Positions 11,876 through 23,282 of a DNA stretch of 64,000 nucleotides are shown piece by piece; the first letter of the stretch is position 1; each line of letters starts with the position of its first letter. A program made the translations under genes and the position numbers. The DNA is from Carnegiea gigantea (lineage: Eukaryota > Streptophyta > Magnoliopsida > Caryophyllales > Cactaceae). A model generated the notes under the pieces. That model did no database searches, had not been told where the DNA came from, and worked only from the letters and a program-made list of their open reading frames with translations. Where the stretch lies: contig JAKOGI010000003.1 in the NCBI GenBank assembly GCA_029747015.1, positions 1,088,501 through 1,152,500 on the forward strand, given 5' to 3'.

Positions 11876-12333
11876 TAGAGTCCACCGAAGCGGAAATGGA
11901 AAGAGATAAAAGGAGTGGGAAGGAATGGAAAATTTTTTAAAAACTGCTCTGAGGTACCCCACTTTCTATGGAAATAATTTTTAGGAGACCATATTATTAG
12001 AATGTATTATGAGGTGCACAATATTATTAGGTAATTATTAAGATGGTATTTTCCGTTGACAAATGGGTGAGTGCCGATGAGCGTTTATTGTATGACATAA
12101 ATGGCCATATCAAAACCTGCGAAGTGTAAGCAAGTGTGTAATTAACTCTCAGTCTTCAGAATTCTAAACACCCTCAAAATTAATTCATTCTCTCTATTTG
12201 TCTCTTCTTAAACCCCAAACACTATCTCCCCTTCAAATCCAAAATTCATAGTTGAAATTTGAAGACTATCTTTGAATGAAGAAGGAGCAAGTAAAGAGTT
12301 TGTAATCTGTTGTTGGAAATCAGAGGTTTGTGC

Positions 12334-13080
12334 AATGGTAAGTTGCAAACCCTAATTTTGATGAAATTTGATGTTTTGTTGCTACGATGATTTGATAAAT
12401 TCTTGCTTTTTTTTTGTTGCTACAGTTAATGTACGGTTGATGATTTGACGGTTATAATTGTAACTTATGCAATGAAAATTTAGTTGGTTTGTTGGGTTTG
12501 TTAGGTTAGGGTTTATGAAACTTGTTGGGCATGAAAAACCTAATTAACTAGTTAGGGTTTCGGTTATGCTAATTGTCTTGATGACAATGTTGGATATGTA
12601 ATGAGTGGGCACATAATCTGTCTGTATTTATGTTAATTTTTGCTTTAAATTAGTAGTTCCTACTCTGTCTTCCGTGCTCTATTTTTTTTTTTTTAATTCT
12701 TGCAACGTCAATGATTGTAATGTGTGCTGTTGAACTGCATGTCGTATATTTGAATGAGTTGTTGTGGTTAATTGTGTGGTAGTTTAGTGTAGCTGGTAGG
12801 ATTATAACAAGTTACCATTTGCTTAACAGGGTAATAGATGTTTGGTAATTCATTGTAAGGATATAATGATTTCAATCCAGGATATTACTATTGATAAGTA
12901 TCAAAGTATTGACCTACTTAGGGATGTGAGGTCTTCAGCTATAAAAAATGCAGTGAAGTTTGCCTAAGTTTCTTGGGTTTAGATGGCATCCTCCTGGTAG
13001 AGAAAATCAGAGATGACCACTTAGCACGGATAGGGACATAGTTAGGTTAGCTAGTCACTGGGGAAAAATGAAAAAAAAAT
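12334..13080 (+). other. Leader and first intron region of the MULE transposase gene
   Basis: After CT-rich leader text, CAATGGTAAGTTGC offers an ATG directly followed by a GTAAGT donor, so the first coding exon may be very short and the following ~700 bp an intron. No conserved domain is visible. The interpretation is inference. Confidence 0.35.
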
Positions 13081-16000
13081 TATGATTCCTTTGTGCATCA
13101 TAGAGCTACTTGAGGTAAGCAGTTTGTAGAAAATAGTTGAAAGTCTGGACAAGTTGAATGAAGCCAAACAGAAAGCCCAAGACCAAGCCCTAACCCAAAG
13201 CCAACCCCAAGCCTAATCCCAAGCCCAACATGACAGTGAGCCTACACTTAGTGAAGTTGGGGCATTTGTTGACAATTTAATAGTTTCCCTTTCAACTGAG
13301 AATGTGATTCCTAGTGAAAATTCTTTAAAATCTCAACCTAAAGTATCATCAATCACTGCAAATAGACCTTATAAGTTGTAATTAGAATACCAAGACCAAG
13401 GGCAACAAAATTGTCTATAACACCATTATAAATTAATGAGGTCCTACACTACAATTCAATATGATCCAAAAGCTTTTATTTTTTGAAAGCTACTCCCTCA
13501 CCAAACTCAACTCCTACTGCAAAAAGCCCAACCTCAACTTCTTAAAGAATGGCTTTCCAACCTGTTACCTCCCTAACCTCCCAAGTTGCATTTGCTCTTA
13601 ATAGCCCTAGAAAGCCTGTGACTAGACCTCAAAGTACCCATTAAAACTCTAATTCTCTAACTTCAATCCTTCCAAACACTCTTTCCCAAACTGTAACTGT
13701 AGAAAGTAGCCTCTCCCAGCAAATCTACAGCCCCATAAGGCCACTGACAAGATCTAAAACTATCCCTACAACCCCTAATTCTCCAACTTCAACCTTTCTA
13801 AGCACTCCTTCTGAACTTGTAGCTACACAGAAGAGTGCCTCTCAAATCTATAGCCCGAGAAGGCTTTTCACTAGATTGCAAGCTACCCTTACCCTTAAGA
13901 AAGGAAAGCTGCAACTGTTGGTACTTCAGAACCAAGGGAAGACTTTGATTTGGAGATACTGAGGGTTGATTTATTAGGTTTGCATGATTTTGATGTGCAT
14001 TCATTATGCCAACCATAAACAGCAGAGGTTGGTGTATTTGATAGTGATGTAGAGGAGAATTTGGGGTAAGCAGGTGATGAAGAGAGTAACCATGATGACA
14101 GTGAGGATAGTGACTTCAAGAAGTGTTAATCATACAGGTCTGAGGAGTCTAATAGATTCTCATTAGATGAGGAGGATGATTTGGAGCTTGAAAATAAGTC
14201 ATTAGATGACATTGACTTAGAGACTATCACTTAGTTGTACATGACCTTAGGACATGATAATATTGATGATGATATGGGTGAGAATATACTGATTGTCGAT
14301 AAAATGGCTAATGTATTCAGGTGAGGTAAGTTGTAGAATAGAAATAGGGATGGGAAGGTGAGCTTAGCTGTTGGTGATATATTCACAAGTAAAGAGAATT
14401 TATTGAATGTGATGAAGGACTACTGTGTTCAGCATGGTATTACTTAGGAAAATTAAGAACACTAGGAGCAGATACACACAAAGGTGTATCAATAATGACT
14501 ATCCAATCAAGATTCATGCAGCTATACTTGTGGATAAGTGTACTTGGATGATTAGATCTTTGACTGAAGGTCACAAGTGTCCTAATAAACAGTTTAATAA
14601 GCATGCCACATCTAGATGGGTTACATCTAAGCTACTGGATGACTTTAAGGACAATCTTAATACGGATAGGGGACAATGCAGAAAACTCTAACGAGGAGAT
14701 GTGGTTGAAGGCAGACATGATGAAAGGTATAAGGTACTGCCAGAGTATATGAAGTTGTTTGAGGAAAGAAATCCTAACTATCTATGTTTTATCAACTGAA
14801 AGGATGAGGACCCTTGTAAGAATCCATCCTTCAAGGGATGTCAAATTTATATAGGTCAGCCATTAGTGCTTTTAAATAGCATTGTCGACCATTCATTGGC
14901 ATTGATTCCTGTCACTTAAAAGGGTCATATAAAGGTATCCTCATCACTACCATGGGGTTAGATGATAATAAAAGGTAGTACCCCTAAATTTATGGAGTTG
15001 CACCCCAATAGTATGAAAAGGAGTGAAGCTTTTTTCCGTATGGATTAGTATCTGCATTAGATGCAAAGGAAGACAGTTCCAAGTATACAATCATGTCTGA
15101 TAGGTACAAGGTACAAGTTAACTTCATTGCTTGTTTTGTGCTATTTTGATTACTTACTTAATTTGTTGTTTATAATGCAGGGCATAATCAACGCAGTAAA
15201 GAATGTCATATCTCAAGCTTCAAGGAGGATCTGTGTCCTCCACTTCTATAAAAACTTTGCCTCAAACCACCCTGGTATGTGCATGTTGAACATATATAAA
15301 GGTTTCAGTGTTAACTCTGATGTTTGTGGCAAATATTAACGTATCTCTTATTCCCCTCCCTGTGAAACGGTGAAGATGAATGGTTTCATTGCTTCTTTAC
15401 ATTGCTGTCAATACATATTCAAAATTTGTTTTCAAAAAGGCAATGAAAAAAATTAAGGAGAAGGATATTTCTGCTTTTCATTAGTTAAGAGATAATGAAC
15501 CATCGGAACATTGGGCAAGGTATAAATTTAATCAGACACTAAAGGTAGATGACAATACAAGTAACTTTGTTGAGAGTTTCAATAGTGTAATTGTGAAGTA
15601 TAGGGGAAAGCCAACATACATTGTGTTAGAAGAGATTAGAAAGCTTATTGGGGCCAGATTTGATAAGAGGTTTCAGATGTCAGCTGATTTGGTAAAGTGA
15701 TACCATTTGTAGAGAAAAAGCTTAAACAGCTCGAGTTAGAGTCCAGAAACTGTAGCAACTTAATGCCAGCTGGAAGGAGGAGTTTGATGTTAGAGAAGGA
15801 TCCATAAATTTTACTATAAAGTTGGGAGACCATTATTATGACTGTCAAAGGTGGTAAATGAGTGGCTTACCCTGTAAGCATGCTTCCAGGTACATTCTTA
15901 GCCTAAACCATAAGTTGGCTCATTATTGTTGTCATTGGTTTCATGTTGAGAGGTACAAGAAGCTTTATGATGGCATGATACACCCCATTCATGACTCATA

Positions 16001-16320
16001 CTTCTGGGGGAAGAGTGCATTGCCTACTTTGGATACCCCTTTTGAGCTTAGGAAAAGGGAAAGGCTAGAGGAGCACAAAAGAAGGAAAATCAGACTTCTC
16101 ATCCCTCCATAGACGTCTTCCATACAATTGAGTGGCATTAAGAGGTGCAAGAAGTGCAAGCAATTGGGTCATAACTACCTCACATGTGGGCAGCCAAGGC
16201 ATAAAAATGGTAGACTTAAAGACGAGAAGAAGCCTTAACAGAAGACTGATAATTCAGTTGGTAGGCCAAAAAAAGATCCAAAGAGTCAGCCAAACATTTA
16301 CCTCAACAGCTGCAGCATAA
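13080..16320 (+). pseudogene. MuDR-family (MULE) transposase, heavily broken
   Basis: Order of recognisable parts: a lysine/glutamine- then serine/proline-rich region with a repeated SQQIYSPIRPLTRS / SASQIYSPRRLFTR motif; an acidic stretch (14040-14330); the N-terminal MuDR DNA-binding region (DYPIKIHAAILVDKCTWMI, then EGHKCPN); the MULE catalytic core in pieces near 14880-15300 (SLALIPVT, YKGILITTMGLDDN, then after an intron GIINAVKNVISQASRRICV and FYKNFASNHPG); a helical region (EHWARYKFNQ, NFVESFNSVI); the SWIM finger (SGLPCKHASRYI, HYCCHWFHVERYKKLY at 15858-15960); and a CCHC knuckle (CKKCKQLGHNYLTCG) near 16143-16190. Many stops and frameshifts separate the parts. A short intron at about 15115-15180 keeps its TGCAG acceptor. 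No full-length product is possible. Confidence 0.88.
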
Positions 16321-16839
16321 GGGGTTCCAATTTAGTCTACCCAAGCAATTTAAGTCAAATTTATTATATTTTGGATGCTTCATCTCCAGCTTCTTGTATA
16401 AGCTACTTGTACTTATATCATTTTGGTGGTTATATCTAGATAATGATATAATTCGTTGTAATTCTTATGGATGTTAGTATATGTATGACCAGAACGTGTT
16501 GTGTGTGACAAGTACAAGTATGGATGGGCAACTTAAGTTCAAGCATGGATTCAAAGTGCAGCTTCAGCTTCTTCTACTTGGATTCAAAGTGCAACTTAAG
16601 AAGCTTTATATGTAGCCAACTTCTAAACTAAGTTAAAATATGCATTTCCAAGCTCTATGTTGAGCCCCTTACATTTTGTTTCTTCCTAATCAATCTCAAA
16701 AAGCATTACACCCACCACATACATTGCAATGTGCCACATACAATGTCTATACAAACATAAGTCCTGAAGTCTACGATAACAACCAACCTCACATAAGAAC
16801 TACCTTCCACATGCAAGTCACAATCACACCCACAACAGA

Positions 16840-17178
16840 TTACAACATTAATACAAGTGCAAGTAATATAATTACACTAATCTCTAACATAGCAAGGACG
16901 CTCTGCCCTTTCTCTAGTATTTTGAACACCATCTTCAACTCCATTAGCTCATGCTTCACTATCTCAATCTCAGTTAACAATCTGTTTTCTAGATTTGGAT
17001 TTGCTTCATCAACCCATTCTAAAAACGTGTCACATCTCAAACACTTGGCATACATTCTACCTGGGTTTTGACTTGAATTTGACACCTTTCTCATTCCTTT
17101 ACACGTTGGGCACGTGACAGTTTCTTGTTCATGGTCGCTTCTCCTCGATGAAGTTGATCCTCGCATTTTCACCTTCAA
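16840..17178 (-). CDS. Small GRF-type zinc-finger protein with C-terminal membrane segment
   Basis: The 112-codon frame begins with a basic, serine-rich N-terminus. A zinc-finger region follows, with cysteines in CPTCKGMR, then SQNPGRMYAKC and CLRCDTFLEWVDE. The spacing and the NPGR and FLEWVDE words match the GRF zinc finger. A coiled-coil-like stretch (ENRLLTEIEIVKHEL) and a hydrophobic C-terminus (ISVIILLALVLML) follow, as in small plant GRF-plus-membrane proteins of unknown role. It is convergent with the MuDR pseudogene and its upstream side (to about 17560) is CT-rich like a leader. Such ORFs are often found with plant MULEs, so it is probably an element-borne gene. It is open from ATG to stop, unlike its neighbour. 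Expression is unknown. Confidence 0.72.
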   Translation of the reverse strand: MKVKMRGSTSSRRSDHEQETVTCPTCKGMRKVSNSSQNPGRMYAKCLRCDTFLEWVDEANPNLENRLLTEIEIVKHELMELKMVFKILEKGQSVLAMLEISVIILLALVLML

Positions 17179-17820
17179 ATCTAATTACGCCAACATCAAA
17201 TCCATTCAATTACACCAACATTATGACCAAACAAATTCACACACAACAATTCCAACCACTGACTAATTCAATTACCACTGCAAACATCTGACAATTCTTG
17301 ATGAAGGCCCACTAATACTCCATTGTTAGAGAAAGGCAACAAAACAGAAAGAGTACTAAACAAAAGAGGCTTATGCAAAACTAAGGGAACTTTGAAGGTG
17401 AGAGAAGTGGGTTGCTTAATAATTTACAACAACAAGCAGACCACCCCCCAAAAAAACCTACCTTCTTTTCCCCTGCTTCAATGGTGTTCTTCAGAAGTGG
17501 AGAAGAAGAGAGAGCTTTGAAGGTGAGAGAAATGAAAAATTAGCGGAGGAGAGAGACTACAGATATTTAACACAAATAATTTACTGTTATACCTCAACAC
17601 TTTCAGGAAGGGTATAATTGGAATAATAAATTAAAATTGCAATTCCCGGTAAAAACTTATTGGTTGAGATGGTGGGAATGGGAACATTTTCAGAGTAGCG
17701 GGGAATTTTTGATTGAGATGGTGGGAGCAATAGAAAATATTTTCAAAGAGTATGAAATTAATGAGAGAAGAGAGAAGGGATGAAAAATTATGATTTAGCC
17801 ATAAAAAGGATAAACTCGGT

Positions 17821-18268
17821 GGGAAATTGAAATGAGTGAAATGAGTGGGAGGGAGTGAAAATGAATAGAAATTAATGGGAGAAATGAAAAAGGATGGAAA
17901 GGAGTGGGAAGAAATGAGGAAAATTTTTTATTTAAGAGAATAGTAGTGGGAAATATTTTTCAAGGAGTAGGAGAAAGTAGAAAGTAGTGTTAAATTTACA
18001 AAGAAGTATGAAGAGTGTGAATAAGTATAAAAGGATAGAAAATCCACATAATCACGGAAATAACTGACCCTAAGTGATAAGAAGTGGAATGGGTTAGAAG
18101 AGGTGGTATATTCAAACTTACCCACAAAATGAATGAGGCCCAAACGGCGTGGAACTCCTTTCAAATGGGATTTTCACGAGGGTTTTTTTGGGATCCTCAA
18201 CCAAATATATCGCCATAAGGGCTCTTATTATTGGGCCATGGGAAATTGAAATGAGTGAAATGAGTGGG
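17821..18268 (+). repeat. Exact 29-bp direct repeat, 419 bp apart
   Basis: A 29-bp text beginning GGGAAATTGAAATGAGTG and ending AAATGAGTGGG occurs at 17821-17849 and again without mismatch at 18240-18268. The first copy is in the purine-rich right part of the MULE; the second lies beyond its tentative end. It is too long for a target duplication. Confidence 0.85.
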
Positions 18269-19970
18269 CCTGAACAATCTTCTAACAGGTTCTTAATAGT
18301 CTTACATAAAATTAGAGACATTAAAATTATTGCAAAAGTTATTGTAAAATTGGTAAATAGAAGTGTGCATTCATTTAGATGGAAGTACAGCTTCTTGTCA
18401 ATTTACAAGTCCTACGGATATATACATGTAAGCTATAATAGTAATATAAAGCTTATCTCGTCGATGTTTTAGGAGAATAAGATAGAAAAATTTTAACACA
18501 ATCTATAGTAAGCCTTAATTTATTGGTCCATAATTAGAGTCATAAAATTGAGGGCCCTAATAGTGTATATTTTACATTGCTCGTTTATAAATTTTCACTT
18601 AAATTTTTGCTTTTCAATATAAAATCCAAATCCAATATTCCAAAAATTCTGCCATCAAGCTGGCTGTGGGGGGCTGATGTAGTAGTCTTATATCTAAATT
18701 GCAAAATTACAAAAAGATGACTCCAATTGACCCTAAATTTAAAAATCATAGACTACCTATGACTCTACATAAAAGGAGCATATGAAATTTAGAAAGACAT
18801 TTTGTGTTTAGTTCGTACGATCCAAGTTGAAAAAAATAGTCCAAACTTACCTTTTACAACTATTCAGATTTCGGACAATGTCTGAAGAGTTACATGCATC
18901 GAAGACAATTTAGAATCATTTTTTTTTTTTTAAAAGAGGCTTCAAGCCAAATAGATTGCAAATTGAGATATCGAGTTATATTAGTTTGGCATTCTTTTTG
19001 AGTTGTGATGTGGGTTCGTCGTGCACCCATGAATCAATTAAGAGTGTGCATAGTATGGTTTAGTTGAATCTCTTACATAAACCAAACCAAACCAAACCAA
19101 ACCATACAGACTTTCTCCTTTTAACTTTTGATATGCTCTCACTATTTGTTCTCATCCTCTTTGGATTTCTCTATTCTTCATTTGTCTTCACTTGTGTTTT
19201 CATCTTTTGACTGCCATCACTTATTCAAGTTCAGTTCTTCATTTAAAAAAATTTTTTTTTTTCAAAAACACAAACACACAAAATCCTTCATCTTTAGCAT
19301 ATATTTAAAGTTTACTGTGTAGTTGTATGCATTACTTAAATCCTATATAGTGATTTCAAAATGTCAATGCAAAGTGTGACAAGGGAATTGAAGCAACTTT
19401 AGCACATGATCAAATAAGACAAAAAGAATATTCAGTTCAAAAAACATAGCATATCCTAACAAGTTCTTAGTATTTAAGATTTTGATTGTATAATACTTTT
19501 GTATCATATATTCAGAAAGCGCTCTTTTTGAAGGGGAAAAAAAAAGTTCTCCTCATAATTATAAACTCATGCCCTCCTCTTCAATTGTAAGAGACTATCA
19601 TTTACATCATCATATACTAATCTCCACTGTTTATGTTTTTTCATACTATCTTCTCTTATAGTAATTTTTATCTATCACTCTGTTGAGAAGGCTTATCCAT
19701 CTTTCTATGGATGGAGTTCTTTATCAAAATTTGGGGCGTTTAATTCAGTTATAGTTTATGTTTTTAGGTTACTTGAGACTAATTTTTTAATTGATTGTAC
19801 TTTGGATCTTCAACAGAGATAAACTATTTAACATGGCTTATATAGCCATTTGATTGTTTTGACATAAAAACTATACAAGATGCACAAATCTCCTTGTCGA
19901 TAGATACACCTTGGAGCAACAAATGAGGGAAACATTAGCAGATAGCTTCATTTAATATAGAACTTCTCAA
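18269..19970. other. AT-rich intergenic sequence
   Basis: No gene was recognised. A short AACCA pentamer run lies at about 19080-19103. The rest is AT-rich text with only short chance frames. Confidence 0.55.
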
Positions 19971-19974
19971 AAAG

Positions 19975-20880
19975 GAAAAAATCACAAAGAAAAGTTGGAG
20001 GAAAGAAATTTTTTTGGGAAACTTACTTTTTTTCTTGTATTTGATTTAGAAAAAATCACAAAGAAAAAAAATATAGAGGAAAGTTAGGTGGAAAAATTGT
20101 TAGAAACAAGTGATAAAATTTTCCTCATAAAATTGTGAGGAAAGTTTGAGGGAAATTTCCAACCTCACATTACCTAGATGACATCAACATGATTTAAGTA
20201 GTTCATCAACATTCAAATTTTTCATCCAAATTCTTGTATTTTTCCCTCAATCTAAATAAGAGAAAGAAATTCATTTTCTCCATACTTTTTTTTTCCTTCA
20301 ACTTTTCTTTCCACTAAATTTTCTAAGGACCAAATGGAGCCTAAAGAAAAAATGCAAGAATTTGGATGAGAAATTTGAATATTGATGAACTACTTGAATC
20401 ATATTGATGGCCATGGACGAAGCTACCATTAGGCCAAAGGAGGCCATGGCCCCCCTCCTCCAACGCAAAAATCTCTATATAAAATTTAGGTGTTAGATTG
20501 ATGCATAGTATACAATTGACTAGAGTGGTAGCTATGCCTTCAACCTTACATGGGTGTGCTTGTGTTCAAATCTTGTTATGGAATTTTTACTTTTTATATC
20601 TATATAACTCAATACTTTGACCCCCTTTAACATGAAATCCTATCTTTGTCCCTGTTGATGTCATCTAAGTAATGTGAGATTGGAAGAGGTTGAGAATTTT
20701 TCTAAAACTTTTCTCATAATTTTATGAGGAACTTGTTTCTAACAATTTTTCAGTATAACTTTTCTTCATATTTTTTTCTTTGTGATTTTCTCTAAATCAA
20801 ACACAAGAAAAAAAGTAACTTTCCTAAATTTTTTTCTTTCCACCAAATTTTTCAAGGTCCAAACAGAGCTTTAGTCCCTT
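19975..20880. repeat. Inverted pair of MITE copies (foldback)
   Basis: Sequence from about 19975 to 20340 is repeated in inverse orientation at about 20345-20880, once the insertion at 20412-20654 is removed. Shared words include CACAAAGAAAAAAA, ATTGTTAGAAACAAGT, CTCATAAAATTGTGAG, CATTACCTAGATGACATCAA and CATCCAAATTCTTG. The outer right end (GACCTTG... read inward, beginning AGCTCTGTTTGGACC) resembles the inner end at 20340 (GGCTCCATTTGGTCC when reversed). This defines a terminal repeat for the family. Each copy lacks one of its ends, so this is a truncated head-to-head dimer. Confidence 0.75.
20412..20654. mobile_element. Small hAT-type non-autonomous element inserted in the MITE
   Basis: The 243-bp insert has ends CATGGACGAAG and, reversed, CAGGGACAAAG. 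It is flanked by TTGATGGC (20404-20411) and TTGATGTC (20655-20662), an 8-bp target duplication with one mismatch, as made by hAT transposases. The opposite MITE arm keeps the uninterrupted site (ATGACATCAA region near 20180), which supports insertion rather than chance. No gene inside. Confidence 0.78.
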
Positions 20881-20992
20881 ATCACCAATGGGTTGAGATG
20901 GTGAGCCCGCATAGTTGTCCAACTCATAGTTGGATATTGTATCCATGCAACAAAATTATCACATTTAGTTTGTTTATAATATAGTGGGTACA

Positions 20993-21213
20993 CGTCGAAG
21001 CTGTCACAGGCCTGCACAACACCTGCTACCCTTACCTCCCCGGTTCGATCCTGGGGGGCGCAGTTTTGCTTTGTGTAGAATTGTGTGTGGGTGGACTTGT
21101 GTTCCCGAACTCTTGTCTAGGCTTTGACATCCCCTCTCTGGTCCGTTAAGGCCCGTTAGGTACTTTGAGACAGGGACCGAGTGGGTTGGGTCCGCTTACC
21201 AACAAAAAAAAAA
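20993..21213 (+). mobile_element. SINE retroposon with perfect 15-bp target duplication
   Basis: The 221-bp body is flanked by AATATAGTGGGTACA at 20978-20992 and at 21214-21228. It ends in CCAAC followed by an A-rich tail. It carries GGTTCGATCC at about 21053, a match to the RNA polymerase III B box, as in tRNA-derived SINEs. A weaker A-box-like text lies near the 5' end. It has no coding frame. The tail, target duplication and B box together make a SINE call firm. The family is not one I recognise. Confidence 0.85.
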
Positions 21214-21228
21214 AATATAGTGGGTACA

Positions 21229-23282
21229 TAAAAAGATAATTTTAAACGATAACCAAAACTAAAATGTTTATAGAAGTAGGAGTCTTGGGAGTGAAAGATG
21301 TAATCATGACAAATGGAGAGGTTTATTAATTTAAATTGGTGGTAGGGATTTTTTATACACAATAATTTACTTGGAAGTGTTTTAAATATTGACCACTAAC
21401 TATACAAATCACTCAAGTATTTTCGCCGTGCTTTATTATCACTTGTACGCTACCTAGAAAACTTTTCCAAATCATCCATCTTAAAAGCTCTCCAAGTTAA
21501 ACATAATTAACTTGGAGTTTTTTAGAATGTGACACCCCGAAAAGAAAGGTATACTTTTTTTGTGATATAAGTGATCATATCAAATTACTTGAGTCTTGAT
21601 AGCACTCGATATATTTATCTTCGCTTGAACGATACAACAAACTTGTTGTGATTTGTTAGTCAATAATCTTATGTTAATGAGCGATCATACCCTCTAATTT
21701 CCACTACTATGTGACTACTTAATATTCTCTTGTCCACTAGTACAGCTTGCACTACGGATGGATGTACAGGGGTCCGAACAAGTTGAGACATATGTGTGCC
21801 ATATTCGTACTCATACCCATCGGATAAAATAACAAATATACTCATATCCACCAGAGTTTTTTTCTTTTTTCTATGGGTATTATTTGGGCACATATAAGGA
21901 GTAAAATTATCACTATATTCAACCATATTTGAGTACATGCCATATTTTGAGGATCAAATTCAAGTGGCAGCAATGAAAAACATGCCTAATAAGATTCACA
22001 AAAGTTAAAATAGCATGCCAAAGATCTCCTTTTTTTAATCTTCATATAAAGAAAATTGTTATTCAAGGACAGTTTCATTATAAATCAAATATCGTTGCAC
22101 CAAACAAAATGAACAAATAAAAAATATGAGGATAAGCCCTACAAAACAAATACGAGGATAAAATCTAACATGTGCAGTGCAAGAATGGTTAAAATAATTA
22201 GACTAGTGGGTTTCTTGTCTATCATTTGAATTTGGTTTTAGGACAGTCTTCTAGTCTCTTACTAGTAAATCGGGCACATAAATTGAGCAGAGGTTTTAAG
22301 GTCAATATTTATGTCCATACCCATATTCGAAAATAATGCCATATCATTAAAACCCTTTTTCACCTTCAATCTAGGTTCTAAATAGGCTAATTTTAATTGG
22401 AATTTTCGAATTCAGGTAATACTCCTATCTCTGATCATATGTGCGCCCTGACACCATTTGTAACTCGAGCCACCTACCATGTCGTGGGCATCATGATGTT
22501 GTCTTTTTTTTTTTTCAAACATTTCTTTTATTGCTACCACATCTATATAAATCTTTATGAATATATCAAAAATTGAGTGATTCAATATGTTTTTGCTAAG
22601 TGTTTTAACTTTAATGACTAGGATATTAGCTATGCGTATGTCATTTGGACTTTTAGTTTGCATATAATTTTTTTAAATTTTTAATGCACTCCGGAAGACC
22701 TTTTATCTTCTCCCTAATTAATTGCTGAGAAATTGATAAGTGACACATTCATAAACCTAAAAAAAAATAACAAATAAAAAATTATTTAACTAATACAAAA
22801 ACCTCAACAATCAAAGCAACTTCTTACATTAAGTGTTTATAATTTTAAATATTGACATATTGTCTAGGCCAACCCCAACATTGTAAGGACAGCAATTCTA
22901 ATGCATATGATAAGTGAGCTATACAATTAGATATATACAAAAAACTATGTTACTAGATCTCATACTCATGGTATTGATCTAGTCTGTATACCATCACCAA
23001 GTCCTAAACACTTTTGCTCATTGAGTTGAAATATGGTGGATTATTTATAACACATGTATAGTTTATTTTCCTGCCCTTTCCCATCACCACCATCCATGTG
23101 AGATAAGTAAACTATATATAGCAAATTAAAGTGTATTGTTCTCAATGTGATGCACATCATTATTACCATCCAACACTTTAAAATTAAACTTTCATTCAAT
23201 ACATCATCACTTATGTCCTATACCCGAATATACAGGCCTAGTTTTGTGGCACAATTGGGATAAAGGAAACATTATTTCGTGG
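21229..23282. other. AT-rich intergenic sequence
   Basis: No gene recognised. ATACCCAT-like words recur near 21815, 21880 and 22315, suggesting an old diverged repeat. Chance minus-strand frames at 21669-21938 and 22412-22663 have no family resemblance. Confidence 0.5.

Larger units (their letters stand above)
11876..18075 (+). mobile_element. Mutator-like element (MULE), degenerate, limits tentative
   Basis: The element holds a broken MuDR-type transposase gene on plus (about 13080-16320) and a convergent GRF-zinc-finger ORF on minus (16840-17178). Both are preceded by leader-like CT-rich sequence: 12150-12350 on plus, ending CAATG before a GTAAGT donor, and 17190-17560 on minus. The limits were set where AGGGTC on the left and GACCCT on the right could be terminal repeats. 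No long terminal inverted repeat or 9-bp target duplication could be confirmed. Purine-rich text near both limits (GGAGTGGGAAG, then AAATTTTTTA) is in direct, not inverted, orientation. The identity is sure; the ends are not. Confidence 0.5.

Noticed and set aside
16676..17071. 131-codon plus-strand frame opposite the GRF ORF
   Set aside because: It is the antisense of the zinc-finger ORF; its cysteine and tryptophan codons make sense only on the minus strand.
11876..18075. Considered an LTR retrotransposon because purine-rich text near both limits is in direct orientation
   Set aside because: The protein parts are MuDR-type (MULE core, SWIM finger, CCHC), and the direct similarity is short and low-complexity.
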